Both the position numbers and the translations under genes were made by a program. From Manihot esculenta (Eukaryota; Streptophyta; Magnoliopsida; Malpighiales; Euphorbiaceae), in assembly GCF_001659605.2 (NCBI RefSeq), contig NC_035170.2, positions 30,174,020 to 30,238,019 of the forward strand: a DNA stretch of 64,000 nucleotides, given 5' to 3'. Shown one piece after another: positions 12,501 through 23,102 of the stretch; the stretch's first letter is position 1, and each line of letters starts with the position of its first letter. The notes under the pieces are model-generated. The model saw only the letters and a list, made by a program, of their open reading frames with translations. It had not been told where the DNA came from and ran no database searches.

Positions 12501-12956
12501 AGCTATGCAGACATCCGCAGAAGGCAAGTAGAGTTCCAGGAGGGGGATTTGGTATTGCTCAAGGTGTCTCCAATGAAAGGGGTGATTCGGTTCGGGAAGA
12601 AAGGTAAGCTAGCCCCACGGTACATCGAACCCTTCGAAATCTTGCAAAAGATTGGGAATGTATCGTACAAGCTGGACTTGCCTGCTTCAATGGAATGAAT
12701 CCATCCGGTTTTCCATGTTTCCATGTTGAAGAAGTTCGTGTCCGATCCGGGCAAGGTTCTTAGTGAGCCTGATGTGGAGATCCAAGGGGATCTCACCTAT
12801 GTTGAGCAGCCAGTACGGATCCTAGACACCCAGATCAGAAAGCTAAGGAACAAGGAAATCCCGATGGTAAAAGTCCTTTGGAATCACCACAACATCGAAG
12901 AGTGCACCTGGGAGACACGGGAGTCCATGCTCCAGCAATATCCCCATCTCTTTTAA
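9528..12956 (+). pseudogene. pol of element B (protease-RT-RNase H-integrase-chromodomain) with three internal stops
   Basis: One frame throughout, with stops at 11556-11558 (TAG), 12195-12197 (TAG) and 12696-12698 (TGA), and the natural end TAA at 12954-12956. Domains: aspartic protease ([10 protein letters not shown], near 9607), RT (FIDDILVYS near 10615), RNase H (FCDAS near 11060, TDHKS near 11247), integrase with HHCC (CEVCQ near 11825) and DDE core (SDRGPQF near 12105), then the chromodomain-like end. Element A has CAG at the first two stop sites and AGA at the third. The protein is otherwise highly conserved with element A, so loss of function is recent. Confidence 0.92.
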
Positions 12957-13030
12957 GGTTAGTACCTATGTGTTTTATGTGTTGTATGCTATGCATGTGC
13001 TAGTTGAGGAACATTCGGGGATGAATGTTC

Positions 13031-13044
13031 TTAAGGGGGGAGAA
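13031..13044 (+). other. Polypurine tract of element B
   Basis: A TTAAGGGGGGAGAA stretch lies directly before the 3' LTR start, in the same place as in element A. Confidence 0.85.
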
Positions 13045-15319
13045 TGTAATACCCGGCTAGACTCCGGTATCGGAATTCCTACCGTCCGGTGGAATTTGGA
13101 TGTCGGAAACCTCTAGAAGGGTAAAATCATGTTTTCATAAAATGTTTTCATATTTTTAATGGTTTTAAATAAAAAGGAAATTGAGTTTTGAATGAAAAGA
13201 CCATGGAGGCTTTTCCAGGTTCGGCCGCCGAAACTCAAAGTTCTGCCGCCGAACATTTGAGAGTTTAGGAGGGAAGTTAGGCTTCCGAAAATTGGCTCAG
13301 GTTCGGCCGCCGAACTTGCATGAGTTTAGGGGGGCACTTTAGGCCTCCGAAGATGGTCTGGCCAGCCCCTATATAAGAGCTCCATGGCCGAAACGGGCGA
13401 GTTTTCTCCCCATTTTCGGCCACGGTGAGTTCTTGCTCTCCCATGGTTCGTTTTTGACATTTTTCCTCCAATCTTTCACGTTTTAATGAGTTTTATGTCG
13501 ATTTGAAGGTTTTGAGCATATAGAGCAAGTTTTAGAACTTGGAGACCCAAGGAGCTAAATCTCTCCCAACTCCAAGTTAGATCGCCTCTACTCTCGATCT
13601 TCAAGAGGTAAGAGTCGATCTCTAGTCTATAGTATGTTTTAAACAAGTTTTATGCAAGTTCATGGGGTAGAAAATGCATGTGTAAGCTTATGATGAGTTT
13701 ATGGGTTTTTGATGAGTTTTTGAGCAATGTGGCTTGAGTATGTATGTTTGATGTGTTGTAGTTGGGGTTTAAGTTAGTTTGAAGCCCCTAGGAGCTTGTA
13801 TGCATGTTTTGGTTGAGCTAAATGCATGATGGTATGAGTTGAGAGGTATTTGTGCATGTTTGAACCAAGTTTCTGCCCTTTGGGAGAAACCAGGTTCGGC
13901 AGCCGAAAGGACTTTCGGCTGCCGAACCCTCTTGTGGAGGCAGCATTCGGCTGCCGAAGCCTGCCCCCGAAAGAGGACTTTCGTCTTTGTCTGGGAGGTT
14001 CGGCCGCCGAAGGTGCCCCCGAACATGCATGAGTTTCGTCTCTGTCTGGGAGTTTCGGCCGCCGAAGGTGCAGCCGAACCTACCTGACTTTCGGCTCTGG
14101 AGGGACTTTCGGCCGCCAAACCTGCCGCCGAAAGTGCCCTGTTCAGCCATTTCTTGCATGTTTTTCTATGATTATTTCAGGATATTTTAGGGGGTTTTGG
14201 GGAGTAGTTTAGAGTTATGTTTATGTATGTATGGTCCCTCATTTGAGTCCACCTGTGTAGGTTCGGACCCTAGGAACCGAGGACCCCAGCAGTGAGTCAG
14301 CTGCTCCAGTGTCTGGTCAGAGCTAGCCAGAGGTGAGTGGAATAACTCCTTATGTTTTAAAGCTAATAATGAATGTTTTAGCATGATTCACGCATCATGA
14401 TATGTTAGGGTGTTTGCATTAGAATTCACGAATATGTTGCATTGCATAATATATTGTTGATGTGGATGAATGTTGGATGATCCTTTAGTCCTCACCATGA
14501 TATGAGATATGATGATGATATGGTATGAAAGACCAATGAGGCCCATTCTACGCCCCTGGCACGATGTAAGAGAAAGACCAGTGAGGCCCATTCTACGCCC
14601 CTGGCACAGTTGGACTGTTATGTTATGTTATGCTATGTAAGAAAAAGACCAGTGAGGCCCATTCTACGCCCCTGGCACAGTTGGACTATGTAGAGGGCTA
14701 TTCGTGACAAGTTCATCCTTGATGTGAATTGTTTGTGATGTGCAGCATTCCATGAAAGCATGAAATTTCTAATATGATGTTTTATTATTCTGCTCACTGG
14801 GCTTTATAGCTCACCCCTCTCCCCTAACCCCCAGGTGTGCAGGTACAGGGTAGACCAGGAGGTCAGCAGGAGTAAAAGTCAGTTTTATGTAATAGTTAGA
14901 AGTTGTGGACATGATGAATATTGTAATGTAATGTCTGGTATAGTATTGTTATGTATTAATGATATTGAGGATTAGAGAGTGCGCTTGACCCTATGTATAT
15001 GGTTATCCCTTTGTTACATGATCTATAGATTGTTTTTATGATGATGTTCATGATAGTCCAAGCTTAATGTATGATGAGATACCCCATTGGATCATTTGAT
15101 GAGGGCTCCAGTGGAGGTTTATGTTTATGCTTATGAGTTTATACAGGTTAAGCTTGGTTGATGAAAGAAAAAATTTCTACAGGTTTATGTATGTTGTTGA
15201 TCATGTATGGGATTAAGCAGGTTCACAGGATGCATGTTAGGCTTGCTACGGGTCCCGGCGGCCTTAAGCCGATCTGGATCCTAGCGCCGGTAGCGGTCCG
15301 GTTGCTACGGGTCGTTACA
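13045..15319 (+). repeat. 3' LTR of element B (2275 bp)
   Basis: Near-identical to 5438-7707 along its whole length, including TATATAAG at 13370-13377 and three GAAAGACCARTGAGGCCC cassettes (14526-14680). Differences from the 5' copy include C/T changes within the TTCGGCNGCCGAA motifs, a small deletion in the 5' copy near 6450, and a short length change near 7085/14705. It ends CGTTACA followed by the target duplication AGCCT. Confidence 0.93.
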
Positions 15320-16448
15320 AGCCTTCTTTTGCATGTTTTATGTGATTGCTTTAGGATCTTTTAGAGGGCTTTTAGGGGAGTTTTTAGAGATGTTCTTGAG
15401 TTAGTCCGGTCCCTCATTTGAGTCCACCTGTGTAGGAACGGACCAGAGGAATCAGGGAGGTCAGCAGTGAGCACTGTTTCAGAACCTGCAGAGTTAGTAC
15501 AGAGTTAGCCAGAGGTGAGTGGAACTGAACTTAAATTCATTTTAATATGAGAAAGTAAATGTTTTTGGCATGTGGCATGCATCATGATATGCAATAGGGT
15601 GATTGCATTAGAACTCACTAAGATGTGCATTGCATAATTGGTTGTATTTGCGGACGGACACAGAGTTGATTCATTAGCCCTTCTCTTTATCAAGTCCTGA
15701 GGAGCCCCTTTGAGGGCCGGGCATTATCAAGACCTGAGGAGCCCCTTGAGGGCCGGGCATTGCATGTTTATCAAGTCCTGAGGAGCCCGAAGGGCCGGGC
15801 ACTGCATGATTTATAAAGACCTGAGGAGCTCCCTTGCGGGCCGGGCACAGAGAAGGGAGTTTTGTTTCAGTCCGTTCGGAAGGTGATTACTTGTGATGTG
15901 ATGCATTTCATGAGATCATGTTTTATTCATAGGTCTTACATGTTCTACTCACTGGGCTAGTATAGCTCATCCCTCTCCCTTAACCCCAGTTTTGCAGGTT
16001 CAGAGTTCAAAGGGAAGTCAGCAGGGTACAGGAAGAGTATAGAGTTTTGTAATAGCTAGTGTGGACATGTAATTGTAAAGAGATAGTGTATGTTGTACAG
16101 TGTATAGCATTGTGCTTGACTTATAAGAGTTGTAATCCCTTTTGTATATACATAGTCTGTTCATGAAAATGATTTTTATTGTATATGTATGAAAAACCAA
16201 GCTTAACAGGAGATGACCCGCCTAGAGCAAGGATGAGAGCTCTAGCAGGGGTTTTATAGTACAGAGATAAAGTATGCACAGGTTGAGCCTTGGAACAGAG
16301 AACAGTTTTAACTTTTACAGAAAATGTATGATCATGTATGGGATTTCACAGGTACACAGAGTTCACAGCAGGCTTGCTACGAGTCCCGGCGGCCTTAAGC
16401 CGATCTGGATCCTAGCGCCGGTAGCAGTTCGGTTTCCGAGCTGTTACA
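15320..16448 (+). repeat. Older Tekay-type LTR, right fragment
   Basis: Continues the LTR broken at 5437: TCTTTTGCATGTTTTATGTGAT matches LTR A after its GTCCAG at about 3860. It runs to GAGCTGTTACA at 16448. Four tandem cassettes of AAGWCCTGAGGAGCCC with GGGCCGGGCA lie at 15688-15848, in the place where LTR A and LTR B carry different cassettes. Confidence 0.88.
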
Positions 16449-16960
16449 CCCTTTGTGCAATGTTCTATACAGGCCAAAGTTATTAGGATGGTTATCCACC
16501 TGGTCCGTAATACTGTCGGCCTACGATATCAAGTATGTTCCAAGAAACGTCATGAAAGCCCATGTGTTAGCTGATTTTATTTTAGAGATGACTCCGCCGT
16601 TAGAACCTTTAGGGTCCTCGGAGGAAAGCACAGAGGAATGGAAAGTCTGGATAGATGGAGCTTGTGGAGCAAGGGATTTAGGAATCGAGATCCTATTGCA
16701 ATCTTAGACAATAATAAAGTTTCGATATGCGGCCAATCTCACCTTTAAGGCCACCAACAATATAGCTGAATATGTGGCCATAATAATGGCCTTAAGAATC
16801 ATCAAGCAAAGGTATACCAAAGTCCATTATTTTTAGTAACTCACAATTGGTTGTTAATCAATACTAGGAACAATTTAGAGTTCGAGAACATAATCTTATC
16901 AGATACAAGGAGAAGGTTCGGTCCTTAATGGGCAGGATCAAAGATGGGCGAGGCAGCTGC
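16449..16960 (+). pseudogene. Decayed Ty3/gypsy (Tat/Athila-like) RNase H region
   Basis: Broken reading frames encode a segment typical of the end of RNase H (YDIKYVPRNVMKAHVLADF, 16526-16590). It is followed by a second RNase H-like start (EWKVWIDGACGARD, 16636-16680) and, after a stop at 16705, a stretch containing ATNNIAEYVAIIMALRI. The double RNase H layout is known from Tat/Athila elements. The old Tekay-type LTR ends directly before it, so that LTR probably inserted here. No start, end or intact frame is visible. Confidence 0.65.
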
Positions 16961-17700
16961 GAACTTTGCCAGGTAAACAGAGGCAACAATGAAAAGACGA
17001 AACTTTAAATCAATTAGATCATACAATCAATTGAATTGAAACTTTAATTATCCTTCAATTGAAAAAGAAGAATTTAGCCACAAATGTTCATGGTTTAAAA
17101 ACAGCAAGAAGAAGAGTGTTTTTAGCCTTCTAAAATTAATTCAGAGCAAAAAGTGATGTTGTACATCAAAATATCATCTTTATATAGTACTAAAAATTCT
17201 AATTCAACCTAAATACGAGTGACCAAAATAAGATTGGAAGGTTTTCCCCAAAAGAGTAGAGTTTGATATGTATTGACAAATGAGGATTTTCTAATCGGGT
17301 ATCATATTTGGAACTGGACTCTGATTTTTCTCTTCAAATATGTTATGCCACTAATATCGTCCATAACACAGTACGTATAAGAGTTATGCTTCCTTATTCT
17401 CTTGTGAATTTAGTTATGCCCACAACTTTTTTTAATTTCAGAATGTAGAGTCCAAACACAAGTTTTCTCTTGTTATTATTCAATCCATATTTATCCTATC
17501 AATGTATCAAAACTCAAATAAATTAATCTATTTTAAGTAGAATCAAACTCAAAATCTAAGTGTTTTAGAATATTAAAACTACACAAATATGCAGATTATG
17601 ATCAAACAAATCATCTAGTAAATGCATCGTTGAGATATTTGGATGAGTTTCTGAATAGTCTGCCAAATGCATGTCCAATACAATCACGAATGATCAAATT
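16961..17700. other. Spacer without recognisable gene
   Basis: AT-rich sequence with no long frame or clear repeat. It is probably decayed element or spacer DNA between the retroelement nest and the RNase H remnant. Confidence 0.4.
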
Positions 17701-17704
17701 AACA

Positions 17705-18074
17705 TGGAATGGAAAAGACCTGCTAGAGAAATAGTCAAAATCAATTTTGATGGGGTAGTGAATAGCACGGAAAATAGAGGGTCAATTGCAGTGATCGTCC
17801 GAAACGAGGAAGGAACAATCTTAGCTGAAGGTGCAAGAGAATGATAAAGATAACTGACCTTTTAACTCTAGAAGCAATAGCAGCAAGAGAGGCAGCTAAT
17901 GTAGCAGCTAACTATAAGATCATAAGAGTTTATATTGAAGGAGATTTCATGGAAGTTGTTCAATCCTTAAAAAGAGTTAAGCCTAGTCCAACGATCAAAG
18001 GAATAATAACATACTCTGATTTTCTTATGGCAAAGTCATGTCAATATGAAAAAGAACAAAGCAGTTCATTGTAA
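17705..18074 (+). pseudogene. RNase H-like (RVT_3 type) remnant
   Basis: The translation contains VKINFDGVVNSTENRGSIAV and VRNEEGTILAEGARE, followed by a stop near 17843. A shifted frame then carries LEAIAAREAANVAANYK and VYIEGDFMEVVQSL. The order (FDG, then an AEA-like helix, then EGD) is that of the plant RNase H domain found in LINE elements and their relatives. At least one frameshift or stop breaks it. No RT is present next to it. Confidence 0.6.
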
Positions 18075-19061
18075 AGCAAAAAAGACACTAATCTATAATT
18101 CTTTTTTCTGTAATTCTTTAACGCAATTAATTTTATACTTTTCATTTTATTCGTTAAAGGGCCAATTATTTTCTTGTTCCTTTTCCCATTCGCCCCATTG
18201 AATTCACCCTTTATTTTCTTTTTGTCAATTCTGCATTCAATCAAACATAATAATATCTTTAATCCTTTAAAATATCAATTTAAACCTATAATTTTGAATA
18301 CATGCTTCTGAAAAATAATATAATTTTATTGTACTGTCACAAGCAATTGAACGGAGAAATTTGTAGATAATTAAAAATAATTTAGATTGTGAATCAATAT
18401 TAAATTAAAAATACTTTAAGTTTGCAAAGAGAAAAGAAAAAAAAATATAATGGGTGAATTAATTGTGAAAATGAAAAGAAAAAAGGCAAAAAATACAGAA
18501 TGTCCAGAGGTGGAGAGTACAAAATCCAGAAATAACAGCAAGTCGCTCTTCGTAAGAGCAGAGATGAGGATGCATTCTGGGCTTTTGAGATTCAAACCTG
18601 ACAATCTGTTCATAAAACATAGCCGGGATCAATTCCATCCAAATCTGCAGAAGTTCTGAGCTCACTTTCTACCATTTTCCTGTTGATGACAAACTGAAAT
18701 CAGCATTTAGCATAAGTTTCAAGACAGCCCATTGGAACCCATTTATGCATTTCAATAGAAGAGCTAGGAAGCCACAGCTTTTAATACCTATCACGATTAC
18801 AAGAACATTGATGGTTAGATTATTTTATCCGATATTCCAGGAAACTGTAAGAGTTGACAATAGTTTTATCACAAATCATACAGAACGACAATTCGTATAA
18901 TGGAAAATTTAAACAAAAAGAAAAAAGTTGAACAACAGAGGAGTTTAGAGAACTAAAAATGAAAAATTCCCCAAAAACTTAAAAATTGTTATGATATTAG
19001 AAAACAACAGAAATGAATTGAAAGCAATCCTCACATTTGTTGGAGTACTGTGAAGTCTTGT
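18075..19061. other. 3' flank of NLR-1, with a UTR-like tail shared by NLR copies
   Basis: No coding frame is supported. The stretch AGATGAGGATGCATTCTG (near 18562) and GAGCTCACTTTCTACCATTT (near 18658) recur at 38495-38720 downstream of NLR-4. A related form lies downstream of NLR-3 (30640-30700). This is probably a 3' UTR or a downstream exon read on the minus strand. Confidence 0.55.
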
Positions 19062-22000
19062 TTAATTGCGTATAACAACGCGGGGGATATGAGAAATGAT
19101 AGGCCAGTAGTCTCCCCCTTTTTCTTTTAAGCAACGATCCCGAAGCAGAGGGCAGTTGTCAATACATAGGCATTCAAGTGTAGCAGGGAAGCCCTCAGCT
19201 GGGAAGGACTGCAGTTTTGGGCACCTCCAAATTTCTAATTTTTCAAGAGAGATGAGCTTTTGGATACCCATGGATATGGATTTTAGATTCTTGAATCCAG
19301 CAATGAAGAGGTGGGTAAGAGAAGTGGGAAGCAGAAAGCCGTCATCATCTGGGAAGGAAATAATATCTCCACTTGACTTCATGCTGCCAATGCCCAATTT
19401 TCTGAGAGAGGTGAGCCCGTGGAGTCCCCACTCTAGCATTGGCTGTTTCAGATTCAAGCATGCACCCATGGAAAGCATAGTTAGGTTTGGAGGCAAACAT
19501 TCTATTGAGCACTCTATAGCTGCTCCACAATCTGACATATTTATAGATTGAAGGGAAGTGAGGCTTTGCATCTGATTCGGCAGAGACTTCAAATTTTTGC
19601 ACCGATGAACTTCGAAAGAGACAAGCTTGGGATTGCGCAATCCCATCTCTGGGAACAACTCTAATCGAGGACAGTTGCCTATTTCTAACTGTTGCAGACT
19701 CTGGAGGTCCTGCATGTGATTGGATAGAGACCTCAATCCTTCACAGCCAGCGATTTTTAAAGAGATAAGAGAAGGGATGGGCAATTCCTTCCCAGGAAAG
19801 GATTCTAATTGAGGACAGTTCCATATTTGCAAATCTGTAAGATGAGAAAGCCCATAATATAGCGAGTTTAATAATTGTGTCGTCCAGTTGTGGATTTCCA
19901 AGGTCTTCAGGAAATCAGGAAACTTTCCATTTGAAGAGGACCCCAGAGATTTACATCCAGAGATACGCAACTTCCCGAGATGAGACGTGTCGCTGCTGTA
20001 TTTACTGTGGGACACAATCCCCTCCGGAAGAGACTCCAAAGCTCCACAGTTTTGCAGACTAAGACATATCAAGTTGTGCGGCAAACCCCCTGCAGGGAAG
20101 GAAACTAAACTTCTACATTGGCTTATTCTCAAATCTTTGAGAGATTTGAGGTCTTTCAGTCCACTTGGCAACTCCTTCAGATTTGGACACTGATCTACCT
20201 CCAAAACTTCAAGACTGCATGGCAATAGCTCTTCTTCTCCATCTACCAATGATGCAAGATCAAGACATTCTATAATTTGCAAACTAGTAAGAGAGGTGGC
20301 ATTAGTCACACTCTTGAGAATTGCCTCTTGACATCTTCTAATAGAGAGTGCTGCAAGTGATGGGAGAACTTTTGGTAATTCAACCAAGCGCGGGCAATTA
20401 TTAATAACAAGTTTTTCGAGGGAAGGAAGGAAGTTGGGCAATTTTCCAGCCAACTTGGGACAATTATGGAGTCGAAGTTCATGCAGCTTAGGAAATTTTA
20501 CCACAGAATCTTCGCCCAGACCATTTGACCAAGCCCACTGCTCCCACTTACCCATATTAACAATCTCTAGCATTTCCAAACAAGAAAAAAATGAATCATC
20601 CTCATAAAACTCAACACCCACTTCTTTTACTCTACTTAAACCTTTTATGCTCAACTTTTTTAATGACTTTAATCGTCCGAGTGGTGGCAGTGAAGTAATT
20701 TGATGACAGTTGCTTAGCTCCAACTGCACCATGCTAGAGAATGAAGGCTCACCTAGCCACGATGGGAATTTCCTACCACTAAATGATTTAATTGATAGGC
20801 TTGACAGACTATGATGTGGCTGCATTGAGTTGAGAACTTGTTCTTCATGACTTGGGTTTCTCAAATCATAAGAAAATTCATCAGTCCATTTCAAGTGTAA
20901 CTCGGTGATACCAGGCTTATCCTTCAAATTGGCAAAACCCGCATCTCGAATATCTTCAACTTCCACATTCTCTAAACTTGTAATATGAATCTGCCCCCGC
21001 AGATCACAAAGTTTCTTCAGCTCTGTGATCCGTCCATTGCTTTTCCCCACGATAAATTTGGTCAACACGCAGAGACTAGTCAAATTACCAATATGTGGTG
21101 GCATCTCTTTCAATTTCCTTGTGCCAATAATGTCAAGATGCTGCAAGTTGAGTAAATTGCATATGCCTTTAGGCAACTCAATAAGCTCATAACAATGATG
21201 CAACTTTAATGTCTGTAAGTTGGAGAGTTTATCCACTGATTCAGGCAACCCTTTGATTAAAGTAATAGACAGGTTGAGGTAGCGCAAGTGCTTCAAGTCA
21301 CCAATAGAATCCGGCAACTCCTCAATCACAAGGTGAGTTAGAGATAGCGACCTTAAGCATTTTAATTTTGGCACCAACTCATGCACCACCTTACTAGTTA
21401 AGTAGCATCTCCCCACATAACGACTCCAGGATAACAATGTCCGCAAGTTCTTCATTTCATAGAAGCTTTGAAATCTTTGAAAAGTGTTCATAAAATGAGG
21501 AATAAATGAAGAATGTCTAATCTTTGCATATGATTTTGCATTCTGCAACTTACCAACCATATGCAAACATACTTCTCTGCTAACAAAGCAAGCTAAATCA
21601 ACAATTAGGTCATGCATTATATATTTTGATTTATTATCATTTGATTGTTGAAAAAACGATCTTGATAATAAATCATCAAAATAATTTTGACCCAAACCTT
21701 CACTATCCTTCATTTTCTTCTTGTCATACAAGAAACCCTCAGCCATCCACAGCAAAACCAATTCATTCCTATCAAACTCGCGATCCTTTGGTAGTATTGC
21801 GCAATAAGAGAAACATCGCTTTAACTGAGGTGGAAGATGAAAATAGCTCAACTTCAAGGCTGGAAGGATATTGTTCCTATTGTCTGGTAATTCCCACATC
21901 TCACTGCTCAACACTTCCTTCCACAAATCAGGATTTGGTTTACCCTTTAAGATGCCTCCAAGAGCTTTTGCTGCCAAAGGTAATCCTCCACATCTTTTGA

Positions 22001-23102
22001 CAATCTCCTCACCTATTTCTTTTAGCTCCAAATGGTCGTCAAAATTATTTGCTCCCAGAGCATGCTGGGCAAACACAGACATACATTCATTGTGTGAGAG
22101 CTTCTTAAGAGAATATGCTGGAGTGGCACCCATCATTAGTGAAACATCTTGACTTCGAGTTGTGACGATAACTCTGCTTTGAGCTGCCCCTGCTTCAAAA
22201 GGACCCCAAAACAGAGTCCATTGCTCATAGTTCTGGGTCCAAACATCATCTAGGACAACTAAAAACTTCTTCCAAGACAACTTTTGCTTCAATTTTACCT
22301 GAAGCAAATTTAAATCATTGTCATCACCACCATCTCCCAATTGATGAAGAACTGTTTTCGTGACCCTGAAAACATCAAAATCTTCACCAACAGACACCCA
22401 AGCTTTCAAATCAAACTCCAACATGGGATCATTGTAGACTAGCTGAGCTAGAGTTGTCTTGCCAAGGCCTCCCATTCCAACTATGGAAATCACAGACACC
22501 TGGGTATCACTTGTCTCAGCATTCAACAATTTCAACATCGCCTCCTTATCTTCCTCCCTACCATAAACCTTGGCTTCGTTAACCAAAGAGGTTGAGGGTG
22601 GTCTTTCTGTCACATGGCTGACCCTCCTATTAGACTCAGCTAAATGGAGTTCATCTTTCTGCTTTATGATCTCATCTAATCTAGCACTAGTTTCCTCTAT
22701 TTTGGCAACCATCCCAGCATTGAACTTAATAGTATTTAAATTTAGATTACCACACATAGCAGAGAGAAGCTTGTGCACCTTATCATTTGGACGAACAGGC
22801 TTGTCTACCAACTTGCGTCGTTGAACCTCCGTGGCAAGTTCATCCATTATATCCTCGAGGTCGTGAGCCAAGTCTCTGAGATCGCTTAGCCAGATCTCCA
22901 CCGATTGGTCTGCCGTCTGCTTCTCCTCTGCATCTTCAAGCACTACATAAATTCGCTGGAGCATCTTTTCCCACTTCTTGAGTTGAGCCAAGACTTGACC
23001 TTGGCCTACGTATTTCTTTAAGTCAATGGAACTCAACCTGTCGAAAAGCCCCTGAAAGCAAACAGAGAGGATAGAGCCTCCAACAGCAGTCGCAATTTCC
23101 AT
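19062..23102 (-). CDS. NLR-1: intact CC-NB-ARC-LRR disease resistance protein (RPP13-like 1 / I2 group), 1346 aa
   Basis: Intracellular immune receptor type; NB-ARC binds ATP/ADP and the LRR senses ligand or guarded protein. Single exon, start ATG 23100-23102. Residues 1-160 form the Rx-type coiled-coil domain, with DLEDIMDELA (81-90) in place of EDVID. NB-ARC: P-loop GMGGLGKTT (209-217), kinase-2 LVVLDDVW with the W typical of CC-type receptors (281-288), VIVTTRS (311-317), GLPLA (373-377), CFSYCAILPKD (430-440), MHD (497-499). From about 560 to the end there are many LRRs with xLPxxIGxLxxLRYL-like units, then long irregular repeats, ending IPRVVIRN. All key motifs are present and no break is seen, so it is probably functional. 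Its 5' leader resembles that of the decapitated copy at 27667-27850. Its pathogen cannot be told. Confidence 0.95.
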   Translation of the reverse strand: MEIATAVGGSILSVCFQGLFDRLSSIDLKKYVGQGQVLAQLKKWEKMLQRIYVVLEDAEEKQTADQSVEIWLSDLRDLAHDLEDIMDELATEVQRRKLVDKPVRPNDKVHKLLSAMCGNLNLNTIKFNAGMVAKIEETSARLDEIIKQKDELHLAESNRRVSHVTERPPSTSLVNEAKVYGREEDKEAMLKLLNAETSDTQVSVISIVGMGGLGKTTLAQLVYNDPMLEFDLKAWVSVGEDFDVFRVTKTVLHQLGDGGDDNDLNLLQVKLKQKLSWKKFLVVLDDVWTQNYEQWTLFWGPFEAGAAQSRVIVTTRSQDVSLMMGATPAYSLKKLSHNECMSVFAQHALGANNFDDHLELKEIGEEIVKRCGGLPLAAKALGGILKGKPNPDLWKEVLSSEMWELPDNRNNILPALKLSYFHLPPQLKRCFSYCAILPKDREFDRNELVLLWMAEGFLYDKKKMKDSEGLGQNYFDDLLSRSFFQQSNDNKSKYIMHDLIVDLACFVSREVCLHMVGKLQNAKSYAKIRHSSFIPHFMNTFQRFQSFYEMKNLRTLLSWSRYVGRCYLTSKVVHELVPKLKCLRSLSLTHLVIEELPDSIGDLKHLRYLNLSITLIKGLPESVDKLSNLQTLKLHHCYELIELPKGICNLLNLQHLDIIGTRKLKEMPPHIGNLTSLCVLTKFIVGKSNGRITELKKLCDLRGQIHITSLENVEVEDIRDAGFANLKDKPGITELHLKWTDEFSYDLRNPSHEEQVLNSMQPHHSLSSLSIKSFSGRKFPSWLGEPSFSSMVQLELSNCHQITSLPPLGRLKSLKKLSIKGLSRVKEVGVEFYEDDSFFSCLEMLEIVNMGKWEQWAWSNGLGEDSVVKFPKLHELRLHNCPKLAGKLPNFLPSLEKLVINNCPRLVELPKVLPSLAALSIRRCQEAILKSVTNATSLTSLQIIECLDLASLVDGEEELLPCSLEVLEVDQCPNLKELPSGLKDLKSLKDLRISQCRSLVSFPAGGLPHNLICLSLQNCGALESLPEGIVSHSKYSSDTSHLGKLRISGCKSLGSSSNGKFPDFLKTLEIHNWTTQLLNSLYYGLSHLTDLQIWNCPQLESFPGKELPIPSLISLKIAGCEGLRSLSNHMQDLQSLQQLEIGNCPRLELFPEMGLRNPKLVSFEVHRCKNLKSLPNQMQSLTSLQSINMSDCGAAIECSIECLPPNLTMLSMGACLNLKQPMLEWGLHGLTSLRKLGIGSMKSSGDIISFPDDDGFLLPTSLTHLFIAGFKNLKSISMGIQKLISLEKLEIWRCPKLQSFPAEGFPATLECLCIDNCPLLRDRCLKEKGGDYWPIISHIPRVVIRN

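Larger units (their letters stand above)
5438..15319 (+). mobile_element. Element B: complete but decayed Ty3/gypsy Tekay-type retrotransposon (9.9 kb)
   Basis: Two near-identical LTRs (5438-7707 and 13045-15319), a tRNA-Met type primer site at 7711, gag and pol in order, and a polypurine tract before the 3' LTR. The 5-bp direct repeat AGCCT flanks it (5433-5437 and 15320-15324), which shows a genuine insertion into the older LTR. The internal region carries at least two frameshifts and four stop codons (see the gag and pol entries), so it cannot make its own proteins. The LTRs differ only by scattered changes and small indels, so the insertion looks fairly young despite the broken genes. Confidence 0.95.
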
